Shown here: positions 1 through 8,543 of the stretch, one piece after another
How positions within the stretch are numbered: position 1 is the stretch's first letter
How the letters are laid out: the number at the start of each line of letters is the position of its first letter
Assembly (NCBI RefSeq): GCF_004361855.1
Contig: NZ_SNWQ01000008.1
Location: 1-64,000, forward strand
Direction: 5' to 3'
DNA: 64,000 nt
Source of the DNA: Kribbella caucasensis
GTDB lineage: Bacteria; Actinomycetota; Actinomycetes; Propionibacteriales; Kribbellaceae
The notes under the pieces: model-generated
Databases searched by the model: none
Told to the model about the DNA's origin: nothing
The model's input: the letters and a program-made list of their open reading frames with translations, nothing else
Position numbers and translations under genes: made by a program

Positions 1-94
1 AACTGTCTCGACAACAGCCAGTGTTCAGAGGCCACGAGCCCCTACCCCGCAGGCAGAGACCGCGTGTCGTGCCCGGTCAAGATCGAAGAGCCGG

Positions 95-475
95 TATGCG
101 TTCCGTCCGAGGATGGCGTTCGACAAGAACCGGAAACAGGTTTATACCGGGTTCTTGCCTGCGGTGTCCCCGGACAAGCTGACCGAGATGAGCCGCAAGC
201 TTGCGGCCTGGCGGATCCATCGGCGCACCAATCAGACACTCAGCGAAATCGCACGGTGGCTGAACCCGGTCCTGCGGGGCTGGTTCAACTACTTCACCGT
301 GTTCTACCCGAGCAGGGTGAAACCCCTCTGCGAGCGCATCGACCGCCATCTGATGCGCTGGGCGCAATGGAAGTACGAGCGATTCAAACGCAGTGACAAG
401 AAGGCGCGGCAATGGTTGAAGGCCGTCCGGGAACGGGCGCCTCGGCTGTTCGCGCACTGGGAACTACGGTATTGA
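95..475 (+). pseudogene. C-terminal fragment of a group II intron reverse transcriptase/maturase
   Basis: From about position 95 the frame reads as the maturase-specific (GIIM, domain X) part of a group II intron-encoded protein: a YAFRPR motif, then SFLP-like GFLPAVSP, the RIHRRTNQTLSEIA helix, NPVLRGWFNYF and a terminal LFAHWELRY. No HNH endonuclease follows, as in endonuclease-less (class C-like) intron proteins. In the family this domain binds the intron RNA for splicing and reverse splicing. Upstream of position 95 the reading frame no longer looks like reverse transcriptase and the usual FxFLG before YAFRPR is missing, so the gene appears 5'-truncated or rearranged. Intron domains V and VI follow directly. 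Confidence is high for identity and moderate for the truncation, because the window starts here. Confidence 0.85.
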
Positions 476-571
476 CCTGAAGGTTGGACGGCACGAGCCG
501 GATGAATCGAGAGGTTCACGTCCGGATCTGTGGGGGCGGGCAGGTGCGATTCCTGCCCGCTACCCGGCAAC
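476..571 (+). ncRNA. Group II intron 3' end (domains V and VI)
   Basis: Directly after the maturase stop lies a hairpin typical of group II domain V, about 494-530: GAGCCGGATG pairs with CGTCCGGATC around a GAGA-type loop. A second GC-rich stem-loop at about 532-565 (GCGGGCAGG pairing with CCTGCCCGC) fits domain VI, and the A at 562 is a plausible branch point. The element ends at about 563-571, where an IS3-type transposase on the opposite strand resumes. The exact 3' splice site is uncertain by a few bases. Confidence 0.75.
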
Positions 572-1275
572 TGAGCCTCGCTGTAGGGGTTGTCGTTGGA
601 GGTGTGCGGCCGGGAGTGGGTCTTGGTCACGCCGAGGTCGGCGAGCAGGAACGCGACCGGCTTGGATGCCATCGAGGAGCCGTTGTCGGCGTGCAGGGTC
701 AGCTGATCGGCCTCGATGCCGTGCTTGGTGATGGTGTCGGCGAGCAGCTTCTCGGCCAGTGCGGCCGACTCGTGTTCGGCGATCAGCCAGCCGACCACGT
801 AGCGGCTGTAGATGTCGATTATCACGTAGAGGTAGTAGTACGACCACTTCGCCGGGCCGTGCAGCTTGGTGATGTCCCACGACCAGCACATGTTCGGTTT
901 CGTGGCCACCAGCTCGGGCTTCACCCGGGCCGGATGCACCGCGTGGCGGCGCCGTTCGTGGACCTCGTCGTGGTCGCGCAGGATCCGGTACATCGTCGAG
1001 ATCGACGCCAGGTAGACACCGTTGTCGAGCAGTTCGTGGTAGACCGCCGCCGGCGCCTTGTCGACATGCTCTTCGCTGTTGAGCGCCGCCCGCACCTCGG
1101 CACGCTCGGCCGCGCCCAGCGCCCGCGGCTGCGGCTTGGGTTCGCGTGGTGGCCTCGCCGGGGCCGGGCTCTTGCGGTGCCGGCGGTAGTGGTTGGCCTG
1201 AGCCCGGCCGGCCGCGGCACACGCCTTGCGGGTGCCGACCAGCGGGGTGAGTTCGGTGATCGCGTCGTCGATCAT
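571..1275 (-). pseudogene. IS3-family transposase OrfB (rve integrase core), disrupted
   Basis: DDE recombinase subunit of an IS3 element. The ATG at 1275 overlaps the OrfA stop (ATGA), suggesting translational coupling rather than programmed frameshifting. An N-terminal HTH_21-like region (HYRRHRK, VYHELLDNGVY, MYRILRDHDE) is followed by the integrase core. The first Asp is in CWSWDITKL, the second in LHADNGS, and the Glu in NDNPYSEAQ. The group II intron interrupts the frame immediately after that Glu, so all three catalytic residues survive but the C-terminal part is lost. Any reading past 571 on this strand is antisense intron sequence. Confidence 0.88.
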
Positions 1276-1709
1276 GGCGTGGGCTCGCTCCCGCTGGTCG
1301 GGCTGCCGGTCGCGAGCTGACCCAACAGCGCGGAGAGCTTTCCCTGCACATCGATGACCTTCTGCGCCTTGTCCAGCTCGGCCCGCAGCCGCTCGTTCTC
1401 CTTGCGCAGCTTGGTGTTCTCCCGCTCGCGGGGATCGGCCGACGGGCGGCCCGCCGGCTGCGCCAGCGCCGCCAACGCGCCCTTGTCCCGCTGGTCTCGC
1501 CACGCCGAGATCAGCGACGAGTACAGGCCTTCCCGCCGCAGCAGGGCCCCCTTGCCGGCCTTGTCCAACTGCTCGTACTCGTCCAGGATCCTGGCCTTGT
1601 AAGACGCCGAGTACCTTCGCGTCCGTGCCCTCGCCGGAACCTCCGGATCAGGCACCTGCTCATTGGTCGAACTCACTGTAGAACTGGACTCCTCGCTCGC
1701 CCTCAGCAC
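1272..1709 (-). CDS. IS3-family transposase OrfA (HTH_Tnp_1)
   Basis: 145-residue DNA-binding subunit of the IS. It has the transposase_8-type helix-turn-helix ([18 protein letters not shown] then [19 protein letters not shown]) at about residues 30-75, and a leucine-zipper-like coiled coil ([20 protein letters not shown]) at about 95-120 for dimerisation. The stop overlaps the orfB start by 4 bp. In the family, OrfA and OrfB act together in transposition; OrfA here is intact although OrfB is broken. Confidence 0.9.
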   Translation of the reverse strand: MLRASEESSSTVSSTNEQVPDPEVPARARTRRYSASYKARILDEYEQLDKAGKGALLRREGLYSSLISAWRDQRDKGALAALAQPAGRPSADPRERENTKLRKENERLRAELDKAQKVIDVQGKLSALLGQLATGSPTSGSEPTP

Positions 1710-1751
1710 ACTGTTTCAAGATCGAATGTTGCCTCACACAACCTTGACACA

Positions 1752-1913
1752 GAGGGCCTGCCGGTAGCAGCCGTCTACTGCGACGTTGTCGTCACAGAAA
1801 AGCAGTGGGCCCACCGGATGCGGCAAGGCAAGGTCCCCGAACGCTACTCGACCCGCGTGCTTTCGAATGTAAGCGACACCGTCGACGTGATCGTTTCAGC
1901 GTCGCTTGCCTGA
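1752..1913 (+). pseudogene. 3' fragment of an unknown gene cut by the IS3 element
   Basis: An open frame runs from just outside the inferred IS end to a TGA at 1911-1913. It encodes 53 residues including VAAVYCDVVVTEKQWAHRM and YSTRVLSNVSDTV, with normal high-GC codon use. There is no start codon in a sensible place, so it looks like the C-terminus of a gene whose 5' part was separated by IS insertion. Family not recognised. Confidence 0.5.
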
Positions 1914-2033
1914 CTGCACTCGGCCGTCATCAACCTATTTGATGGTTCCGCTCACGCCGCGCAGACCGCGCGGAGGAGACGCGTCATACCGCCGTTTCAG
2001 GCCAAAGCCCACTGCGCCGATACGCTGGGCGGC

Positions 2034-2258
2034 ATGACGGACGATCTGGTTCCACGAGTGGCAGAACTGCGTCGAGACGCCCAGAAGGTCCTCGATCACG
2101 CGACCGAAGCCGAAGAGCACCTCAAGCGAGGGGACCTGCAAGCGCTCGCGGATGTCGTTGGGCTCCTCGACTACCCACTTGGCGACGTTCGTCGCGACGC
2201 GGATGGCGTCCTAGCGACTCTTCATCAGAGCGGCATCCACCCCGGCAGCGGCGACTGA
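2034..2258 (+). CDS. Small acidic hypothetical protein
   Basis: A 74-residue protein starting ATGACGGACGATCTGG, mostly helical and charged (AELRRDAQKVLDHATEAEEHL). There are no transmembrane segments or recognisable motifs. It lies alone between the IS-cut fragment and a convergent hypothetical gene. Amino-acid composition and third-position GC look coding, but function is unknown and expression uncertain. Confidence 0.45.
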   Translation: MTDDLVPRVAELRRDAQKVLDHATEAEEHLKRGDLQALADVVGLLDYPLGDVRRDADGVLATLHQSGIHPGSGD

Positions 2259-2410
2259 CTGTCGAGGCTGTCTTGCGGCTAGTACGTGCTGTCGCAACGC
2301 GATGAACCGCCGCGAACCACTAGTTCTGGCGGGCGGTTAGGACCTGCGTGTTACGCCGCGAGTGACGATCTGTCGCTCCTACGCTGCTACGCGACATGCC
2401 GATGACGAAC

Positions 2411-2424
2411 GTCCGCACATGCCG
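2411..2424. repeat. Short dispersed repeat GTCCGCACATGCCG
   Basis: This 14-mer recurs with one or two changes at about 2896-2911 (GTCCGCACATTGCCG), 5434-5447 (GTCCGCTCATGCCG) and 8399-8412 (GTCCGCACATGCCG). All four copies lie in short intergenic gaps next to small hypothetical genes. Role unknown. Confidence 0.6.
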
Positions 2425-2457
2425 CTGTCCGCGCGGTCTGCCGATGTCCGGGAACCA

Positions 2458-2865
2458 TCAGGCCCGGAAGGTCTGGCCCTTCGGGCGGCCATGCCGGATC
2501 TGTTCGAGTGACCAAGGGTCGTCGGAGTAGTCGTCGAATGCGTATCCGCCCTCGGCTAGGAGACGCTCAACAAGGTCACGCATCTCGGCTTGGTAGTCCC
2601 CGCGACCGGAAAGACGAACCTCGACCCAGCTCCCCGCGAGTTCATCCCTCACCTGCCGCAGGGCGTCCACCTCGGACGCGGAGAACGAGCCCTCGTCCTC
2701 CAACGCGTGGATTAGGTCTTGCGCAGATTCGTACTGGGTCAAACTGACCTCAAGCCGTCGATCGGCAACCCCGAACCATTCCGACCCTGCACGGTCACCC
2801 ATGTTATCGAGCAGGACGTCAGCCGACGCAGATCCATGCCCTGGGAACACCTGCACCGACCTCAT
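2458..2865 (-). CDS. Hypothetical protein
   Basis: A 135-residue soluble, acidic protein (for example YESAQDLIHALEDEGSFSA and a C-terminal DDPWSLEQIRHGRPKGQ). No signal peptide, membrane segment or known motif is visible. Both flanks carry copies of a short intergenic repeat (near 2411 and 2895). Composition is consistent with a real gene; function unknown. Confidence 0.55.
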   Translation of the reverse strand: MRSVQVFPGHGSASADVLLDNMGDRAGSEWFGVADRRLEVSLTQYESAQDLIHALEDEGSFSASEVDALRQVRDELAGSWVEVRLSGRGDYQAEMRDLVERLLAEGGYAFDDYSDDPWSLEQIRHGRPKGQTFRA

Positions 2866-2968
2866 GGCGACAGTGTCTCAGCCGCGGACCCAGGCGTCCG
2901 CACATTGCCGCTCATGGTGAAGGTCCCGTGGGGGTTAACGGCATAGGCCGTGCCTCCGGCAATGAGGG

Positions 2969-3892
2969 ATGCAGCACTCGCATTCGGGCCCGGCCGTCTC
3001 CGGTGTAGTTGTCACCACGCCGACTGTCCTGCGGTTGGCAGCTGCGGCGTACCTGGCGCGATTCAAGGGCCAGTCGCGAATCCATACCGAGTCGGACTTG
3101 AGGGGCTACCTGATCTGGTGCGAAGCACGCGGGCTCGACCCGCTCGCCGCGACGCGCCCTCACGTCGAGCTCTATGTCCGCTGGCTCCAAGAGGTGCGGC
3201 AGTACCGGCCCTCGACCGTTCACGCCGGATGTCGGTGGTCGCCGGGTTCTACCGCACCTGCGTCATCGACGGCACTCTCGAACACTCGCCAGCTGATTAC
3301 GTGCGTCGACCCAACGTGCCGGCCGAGTCCCCGACCCTGGGGCTGACCCACCTGCAGTTCGAGGCTGTACTCACAGCCGCCAGAGAGTCGACCAACCGGT
3401 ACGACTTCGCTCTGGTCACCATGCTGGGACTACTCGGCCTGCGGATCTTCGAGGCCACCGGAAGCAACATCGATGACCTCGGCGAAGAACACGGACACCG
3501 CGTGCTGCGCGTCTGCGGCAAGGGCGGCAAGGTCGTCCTCGTCCCGCTCCCACCGGCCGTGAGCCGCGCCATCGAGCGGGCCATCGACGACCGCGTCACC
3601 GGACCGATTCTGCTGACCCGGCGCGCGACTCCGATGGACCGTCACTGTGCCACCCGGCGGCTGCGGCGTCTCGCCGAGGCAGCCGGCGTGAGGCTGCCAC
3701 GCATCCACCCGCACATGCTGCGACACACCTTCGTTACCACGATGCTCGATGCCGGCGTCGACCTGCGGGACGTACAGATCGCTGCCCGCCACGCCGACCC
3801 CCCGGACGACCATGCGCTACGACCGCGCCCGCAAGAACCTCGACCGACACCCCAACTACATCCTGGCCGCCTACATGGCCTCCGGCACCTGA
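2969..3892 (+). pseudogene. Tyrosine-recombinase integrase, broken by two frameshifts
   Basis: XerC/D-like integrase. The SAM-like N-terminal domain (YLARFKGQSRIHTESDLRGY, then YVRWLQEVRQYRPSTV) reads in one frame to about 3228. A one-base shift then continues with MSVVAGFYRTCVIDGTLEHS and the catalytic domain: Arg in GLLGLRIFEA, Lys region GKGGK, HMLRHTF and ARHAD. After the run of six C at about 3799-3804 a second one-base shift is needed to read TTMRYDRARKNLDRHPNYIL with the nucleophilic Tyr, ending at 3892. As written the protein cannot contain its catalytic tyrosine. These could be decay or sequencing indels; both lie at or near homopolymers. Confidence 0.8.
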
Positions 3893-3963
3893 CCAAACCA
3901 ACCGGTCGTGCCGAAGTGCGGTAATCCCCCGGTAGTGCCGTGTCACTTTCGGCACTACCCGAT

Positions 3964-4564
3964 TCAGTCATTGTTGGTCATGGCCTCACGCAGTCGGCTG
4001 CGCAGGAACATGACGCCGGGGTCGTCACCACCGAAGGCGTTTTCGGAGGACTCGATTCTGGTCCGGGCCGCCTCGAAGTTTCCTTGGGCGATCTCCATCA
4101 GGGTGCGCCCCTCCCCGCCCGGCGCCGACGGGACAGCCGTCGACGGCGCTCCGCAGCCCGTCGTCGTCGAGGCTGGCAGCGACCCTTGGGATGGCCTGCG
4201 TTTCCAGGACCATCCACACGAAGGCGCCCACCTCCAGCGGGTCATCCTCGCTCGTGATTGTGAAGTTCGCGACCTCGTCGAACCAGTCGTGGTCCAGCGC
4301 GTAAGAGGGGCGCTTCGAGAGTGGTGCTCGCCCGGTACCTTCCTGAAATTCCTGCAGATACTGTGAGGCCACGCCAATGTGCACGTGGAAGGTGCGCACC
4401 TGCGCGGCGGAGCGGCGATGGTTGCCGGAGAGAATCACGCTCCCTACATGGCCGGTCGTGCCGTGCAGGTAGTACTTGCCGGATCCTCCTCGCCAGCCTC
4501 GTTCCCGCAGCGCGGGCGTAACGCATTCCTTGAGCATGCGTCGGTACTGGTCCTGGGCGGTCAT
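3964..4564 (-). pseudogene. DUF4304-like protein, frameshifted
   Basis: The N-terminus from ATG 4564 (TAQDQYRRMLKECVTPALRE, then GKYYLHG and VRTFHVHIGVASQ) resembles the DUF4304 family of uncharacterised soluble proteins. Near 4130, after LRSAVDGCP, the frame changes. The plausible C-terminus (LMEIAQGNFEAARTRIESSE...LRSRLREAMTNND) lies in another frame and ends at 3964. A single indel explains this. Function unknown; the frame break suggests an inactive gene or a sequencing error. Confidence 0.6.
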
Positions 4565-4739
4565 GGCGGGGAGTCTATGGGCCCTTCTGGACATCAGACC
4601 ACGCGCTCAGAGCACCGCCGGACCTACCACTCGCCGCGCGGTGTAAGGGCTAGCCGGGCCGCGACCCGTACCGCCCCATGGTGCACACTCATCTGCGCCG
4701 ACCGTAAAGGTGCGGAGCTGCCGAATTGAGGACGTCAGT

Positions 4740-5366
4740 TCAGAACGTTGGGCCGGCCGAGAGAAAGTCCGTCTTTGGGAAGCCAATCTTGCGCATCCGC
4801 GCTGGGGAGAACACGACCATGATCTCGTCGGCGGGTACGAAGACGCGTTCGAGGTCTGGCCAATCAGGCATCGCCGCAACGATCCAGACAGGCCCAGCCT
4901 CGAAGTCGAGCCGCAGCGCGATCGGAACTGTGTACGTCTTCGGCTCCGACACGAGCTGGTTGTCACCGAGGCGACGGGCTGGTCCGACCTCGATGTCCTC
5001 CCAGAAGGTGGCCGTCCCCAGCACGGGCGAGCCTACGCGTGATCGCCAGTGTCGATGGTCCTCGACTCGCCATCCCTCCGGCCCGTCCGGCCCCAGCATG
5101 AGGTGGTTCGCGAGGGGCTCGCGAAAGACCTCGACGCCGTATGGGAAGAACGTGTCCGTCCACAGAATGCACAGCGGCCCGCTCTCTGTCTCGACTTCTA
5201 GTCCCATGACCGCGTGGTGCCAGTCGCCGTAGTCCCAGGAGCGAGGAGTTGTGCCGTAGTTGTGGATGTCCCAATACGTCACTCCGACGATCCGCCGCCC
5301 AACGAGAGCTGCGGTCTTCTGCTCGTAGAGTCTGCGCGCTTCTATTGCGTCATCGGTCTGTGGCAC
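4740..5366 (-). CDS. Conserved-looking hypothetical protein
   Basis: A 208-residue soluble protein with no signal peptide or membrane segment. It is rich in aromatic residues and beta-strand-like stretches (VGVTYWDIHNYGTTPRSWDY, CILWTDTFFPYGVEVF, DEIMVVFSPARM). Its pattern resembles small actinobacterial proteins that occur singly in accessory regions, but I do not recognise a named family. A copy of the short dispersed repeat lies about 70 bp upstream of its start. Confidence 0.65.
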   Translation of the reverse strand: MPQTDDAIEARRLYEQKTAALVGRRIVGVTYWDIHNYGTTPRSWDYGDWHHAVMGLEVETESGPLCILWTDTFFPYGVEVFREPLANHLMLGPDGPEGWRVEDHRHWRSRVGSPVLGTATFWEDIEVGPARRLGDNQLVSEPKTYTVPIALRLDFEAGPVWIVAAMPDWPDLERVFVPADEIMVVFSPARMRKIGFPKTDFLSAGPTF

Positions 5367-5390
5367 GACGTCGATGATCCCGCACGGAGC

Positions 5391-5768
5391 TCACGGAGCC
5401 CATGGAGACGGGAGACTTGCTCTGAGTGAGAACGTCCGCTCATGCCGCCGACAGGTAAACACAGGGACGTGCCGAGATCCGTCGGACTCCGGGCGCCGTT
5501 CGACGAGGCGACAGCCGGAGCCTGTCCGGCTTCGCGACAAGGTTGTGCCGGCGGCAGGAACTCGCCGTGCGTGGCGGGTGGCTGCATGATGCACAGGACC
5601 AACTAGCCGACGGTTGACCACCAGCTGGTAGCGATTCTTCGGCGCCACATCGATCCGGTTACTCGGCTGGCTGGATTCGAGTGGCAGGAAGCGTCGGCGA
5701 CCAAAGATAACGACGGCGGGCAAGTCCAGACCCTCCCCTACCACGCCGATCCCGTGGACTTCGACCAT
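5391..5768 (-). CDS. Doubtful hypothetical ORF or gene remnant
   Basis: From ATG 5768 the first 50 residues (MVEVHGIGVVGEGLDLPAVV, RRRFLPLESSQPSNRIDV, NRYQLVVNRRLV) look protein-like. The remainder is Arg/Ser/His-rich and resembles out-of-frame high-GC sequence. It may be the 5' part of a decayed gene. Otherwise the 470-bp stretch between 5366 and 5836 shows nothing convincing. Confidence 0.25.
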   Translation of the reverse strand: MVEVHGIGVVGEGLDLPAVVIFGRRRFLPLESSQPSNRIDVAPKNRYQLVVNRRLVGPVHHAATRHARRVPAAGTTLSRSRTGSGCRLVERRPESDGSRHVPVFTCRRHERTFSLRASLPSPWAP

Positions 5769-5835
5769 CTGCCGCCGGCAGTGAAGCACTCGCACCGTCG
5801 TTTGGACAGACGTGGACGCGAGTAGCCTGGGCGAC

Positions 5836-6378
5836 ATGGCAGTGGAGTCCACGATGGTGCCGCTGGGTACGTCGATGCCCGAGTTCGCGCTCACCGACGT
5901 GAACGGCCACCAGGTCGAGAGCACGGACCTGGCGGGCAGGCCGGCCCTAGTGATGTTCCTGTGCAACCACTGTCCCTATGTCCGGCACGTCGAGACTCGG
6001 CTCGGTGAGGTGCTGCACGAGTTCGCCGATCTTCCGGCGGTGGGGATCTGCTCCAACGACGCGGTTGCCTATCGCGACGACGCACCGGAGAGGCTCGCCG
6101 AGCAGGCCCGGCGCGCTGACTGGCGATTCCGCTACCTGGTGGATACCACCCAGGAGGTCGGCCGGTCGATTGGGGCCGCGTGCACCCCGGACTTCTTCCT
6201 GTACGACGCGCACGGCCGGCTGGCCTACCGTGGCGCGTTCGACGCCTCGACCCCGGGCAACCTCGTCCCGGTGACGGGCGATCTGCTCACCGCCGCGATT
6301 CGGCACGTGCTGGCTCACGAGCCGGTGCCCGAGCCACACCGGCCCAGTATGGGCTGCTCCATAAAGTGGCGCGCGTGA
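5836..6378 (+). CDS. Thioredoxin-fold redox protein (AhpC/TSA-Redoxin type)
   Basis: A 180-residue cytoplasmic thioredoxin-like protein. The motif FLCNHCPYV places a CxxC pair at residues 43 and 46, at the end of the first core strand, and the cis-Pro region appears as ACTPDFFLYD. This CNHCPYV signature is typical of the resA/AhpC-like 'thioredoxin family protein' group, thought to reduce or sense thiols; its substrate is not known. ATG 5836 is preferred over an in-frame upstream start at 5812 because the family begins just before the VPLGTSMPEFAL strand. It stands alone between gaps. Confidence 0.85.
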   Translation: MAVESTMVPLGTSMPEFALTDVNGHQVESTDLAGRPALVMFLCNHCPYVRHVETRLGEVLHEFADLPAVGICSNDAVAYRDDAPERLAEQARRADWRFRYLVDTTQEVGRSIGAACTPDFFLYDAHGRLAYRGAFDASTPGNLVPVTGDLLTAAIRHVLAHEPVPEPHRPSMGCSIKWRA

Positions 6379-6795
6379 CCCTGGATCCGCCAACGCGGTC
6401 TGCTTGACGAACAGTCAGCCATGACCGTCGTTGCCGTGGTCGACGTACACCCCGGCGGTAACGTCCCACCCCGCATCGGTAGATCCTGTGGTGAGCCGAC
6501 TCGGCGGCCCTCACAAACAACTGTCACCGACGGCCAGCGGCGGTGAGTGGTCTCCGGCCGCGCTCTCGATCCCGAGGATCTCGCAGTCGAGTGCCAGACG
6601 ACACGGTCGCGACCGGCCACGTGAGGACGTCAATCGCGTGAGGCCGACAACGGTCGGTGTTGCTACACCAACTGCTACAGCGCCCAGGTGTGTTGAGTGG
6701 AGAGCGGTCGGATCCGCGACCAATTTCGCACCCGCCGGGCAGCGCCCTCGCGGTAGGGTCGAGGCAGGATCGGATCGACCGTATCTGGAGCATCG
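6379..6795. other. 417-bp intergenic stretch
   Basis: No convincing gene on either strand; long minus-strand frames here are extensions antisense to the phosphatase gene. I see no clear terminator or repeat. The promoter of the downstream phosphatase is presumably in its last 100 bp. Confidence 0.4.
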
Positions 6796-7536
6796 GTGAG
6801 GTTTGCCGCCATCTCCGCGCTCGGCCACGACGGGTTGCTCCGTGACCACAACGAGGACAGTCTCGTCGTCGGCCCGTGGACTATCTGCGCGTCCGCGACC
6901 CTCGTCCCGGAGACGCTCATGTTCCCGATCGGGCCGCCGCTGGTGGTCGCGGTCGCGGACGGGCTCGGCGCCCATCCGGCCGGGGCACTGGCCAGCACGT
7001 TGGTGGTCCAGCAACTGGCCCGGGTTGGGCCGCGCCTGGCTGACGAGCGGTCCCTGCGCTCGGCGATCGACGACTGCAACAAGCGGGTCTATGAGGCGGC
7101 TGGCCGCGATCCGCGCCGCATCACCATGGGAACGACCGTCGCTGGTGTCGTTCTGACCGGTGACTCGGTGTTTGTCTTCAACGTGGGGGACAGCCGCGTG
7201 TACGCCTGGAACGGGTTGGAGCTGTCGCGCCTGAGCATCGACGACAGTCCTCCGTTGCAGCCCGGACAGACACACACGACGATCGTTACGCAGACGCTCG
7301 GCGGATATCCGTCGTACAAGGGAATCGACACGCATGTCAGCATCCGCCCGCTGAACGACGCCGAACGATACCTGGTCTGCTCCGACGGGCTGAGCGACGT
7401 TGTCGACGACAGGATGATCAGACGGCTGCTGAGCGATCACCGGGGCGGCAAGGCAGCATTCGAGTTGTGGAAGGCGGCGATCGCCGGCGGTGCCCCGGAC
7501 AACATCACGCTGGCCTTGGTGGAGCTCGAACGCTAG
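6796..7536 (+). CDS. PP2C-type serine/threonine protein phosphatase
   Basis: A 246-residue single-domain PPM phosphatase with GTG start. Metal-binding and structural motifs occur in order: RDHNEDS (motif 1, residues about 15-21), VVAVADGLGAHPAG (motif 2 Asp-Gly), MGTTVAGVVL, FNVGDSRVYAW, YLVCSDGLSDVV (late metal-binding Asp) and GGAPDNITLALVEL (final Asp-Asn). It would dephosphorylate Ser/Thr-phosphoproteins in the cytosol with Mn or Mg. No kinase or FHA gene is adjacent, so the partner system is not shown. A loop around residues 33-48 is longer than in compact homologues. Confidence 0.92.
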   Translation: MRFAAISALGHDGLLRDHNEDSLVVGPWTICASATLVPETLMFPIGPPLVVAVADGLGAHPAGALASTLVVQQLARVGPRLADERSLRSAIDDCNKRVYEAAGRDPRRITMGTTVAGVVLTGDSVFVFNVGDSRVYAWNGLELSRLSIDDSPPLQPGQTHTTIVTQTLGGYPSYKGIDTHVSIRPLNDAERYLVCSDGLSDVVDDRMIRRLLSDHRGGKAAFELWKAAIAGGAPDNITLALVELER

Positions 7537-7587
7537 CAAGTACGGCGCCTTTGGGGCTAGCCCGCTCTGGCGCAACGGCCCCTGCTC

Positions 7588-7720
7588 GACTCCCGACCAG
7601 GGCCGAACCCGCTGCGAACGGCCCCGCAAGGCGCCGCCGCTCGGCGGCGAGCTTGAGCGCCACATCGAGGTCGGAGGCGTCGATGATCCAGAAGCCGCCG
7701 AGGTACTTCTCGTTTCCAAC
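7588..7720 (-). pseudogene. Remnant of a YCII/DGPF-domain gene
   Basis: On the minus strand, NEKYLGGFWIIDASDLDVAL followed by a Leu-Ala-Ala-Glu stretch matches the C-terminal part of YCII-related (DGPF) proteins, which in actinobacteria often accompany ECF sigma factors. No start is present and the sequence loses similarity after about 35 residues, so this is a fragment. Confidence 0.55.
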
Positions 7721-7787
7721 GTGGGTGGGTCTTGGCCATACGGCTGGAACCGGTCGGTCGTCTAGTGCGGCACCGATGTCACGTGCT

Positions 7788-8222
7788 TCAGTCGGCGTAC
7801 TGCGGGCGTCCGGCCGGCCGGTAGACCTGGATCGTTACGCCCTTCGAGTCGACTCGCGAGTCGAGCAGGTCTAGCGCTGTGTCCGGGCCGGCGTTGGGGA
7901 ACAGCCGCGTGCCCTGGCCGAGGACCACGGGGACGATGAGCAGGTTGATCTCGTCGACGAGGTCGTTTTCGAGCAGCCAGCGGATCAGGGCACCGCTGCC
8001 GTGCACATGCAGCTCACCCGCCGGCTTGGCTTTCAGCTCGCCGATGGCCGCCGCGAGGTCACCGGAGACGACGGTCGTGTTCGCCCAGCGCGGTTCGGTG
8101 AGCGTGGTCGATGCGAGGTACTTGGCCCTCGTGTTCAAGGCAGCTGCGATCTGGTGGTTGCCCTGATCTTCCGCCGCGGCGCGAGCCCGCTCCTCCGCGC
8201 CGCTCACCCCTGCTACGAACAC
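7788..8222 (-). pseudogene. RibD-C/dihydrofolate-reductase-like protein, N-terminally truncated
   Basis: The C-terminal two-thirds of a 'dihydrofolate reductase family' protein is intact: AAALNTRAKYLAS, WANTTVVSGDLAAAI, LHVHGSGALIRWLLE, INLLIVPVVLGQGTRLF and the terminus VYRPAGRPQY. The usual N-terminus (strand plus SLDG-like motif that helps bind NADPH) is absent. In its place lies unrelated sequence that is also found, inverted, at 9580-9666. A reading frame exists from GTG 8222 but probably gives a non-functional protein. A second deletion form of the same gene is at 9721-9931. Confidence 0.75.
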
Positions 8223-8285
8223 CTCTGCCCCGATCCGACACTGCCTCCCGCATTTCTTCTGAGGGTTTCCTGGTACGCCGGTTGT
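8199..8285 (-). repeat. 87-bp inverted repeat, copy 1
   Basis: Read on the minus strand, this segment is about 85-90% identical to 9580-9666 on the plus strand (both contain GTGTCGGATCGGGGCAGAGG). It lies directly upstream of, and partly inside, the truncated RibD-C gene. Confidence 0.8.
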
Positions 8286-8543
8286 CAGCGATCCGACCGC
8301 GCGACGGGTTCGGGGCGACTGCGCTCCAGTTCCTCAATGTGCGCGTCCAGTGCGGACGAGCTCTGGGACCAGATCGATCGCGAAGACCCTGACTAGTCGT
8401 CCGCACATGCCGCGATCCGCGCTCATGCCGACGACAGGGCGCTTCCCACCTAGTGCGGCGCTCACGGCAGACAAGGACGTCTGCCGTATCCGCTCGGACC
8501 TGCCGATCGTCACGAAGGGGTCTCATGCAAGAGCGTGCGCCCA
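8286..8543. other. Intergenic stretch between the RibD-C fragment and a hypothetical gene
   Basis: No gene supported on either strand. The stretch contains one copy of the short dispersed repeat at 8399-8412 and a variant (GCTCATGCCGACGAC) just after it. Confidence 0.4.

Larger units (their letters stand above)
571..1749 (-). mobile_element. IS3-family insertion sequence, 5' part, interrupted by a group II intron
   Basis: OrfA and OrfB of an IS3-family element read on the minus strand. The likely left terminus is near 1749, where the minus strand begins TGTCAAGGTTGTGTGAGG; the TG start and distance to orfA fit IS3 ends. The other end is missing because the intron (plus strand) is inserted about 571 and the rest of the IS would lie left of the window. 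The terminal inverted repeat therefore cannot be paired here, so the 1749 boundary is inferred. Confidence 0.65.

Noticed and set aside
304..571. Continuation of the transposase frame through the intron region
   Set aside because: This part is antisense to the maturase and to intron domains V-VI; the frame is open by chance.
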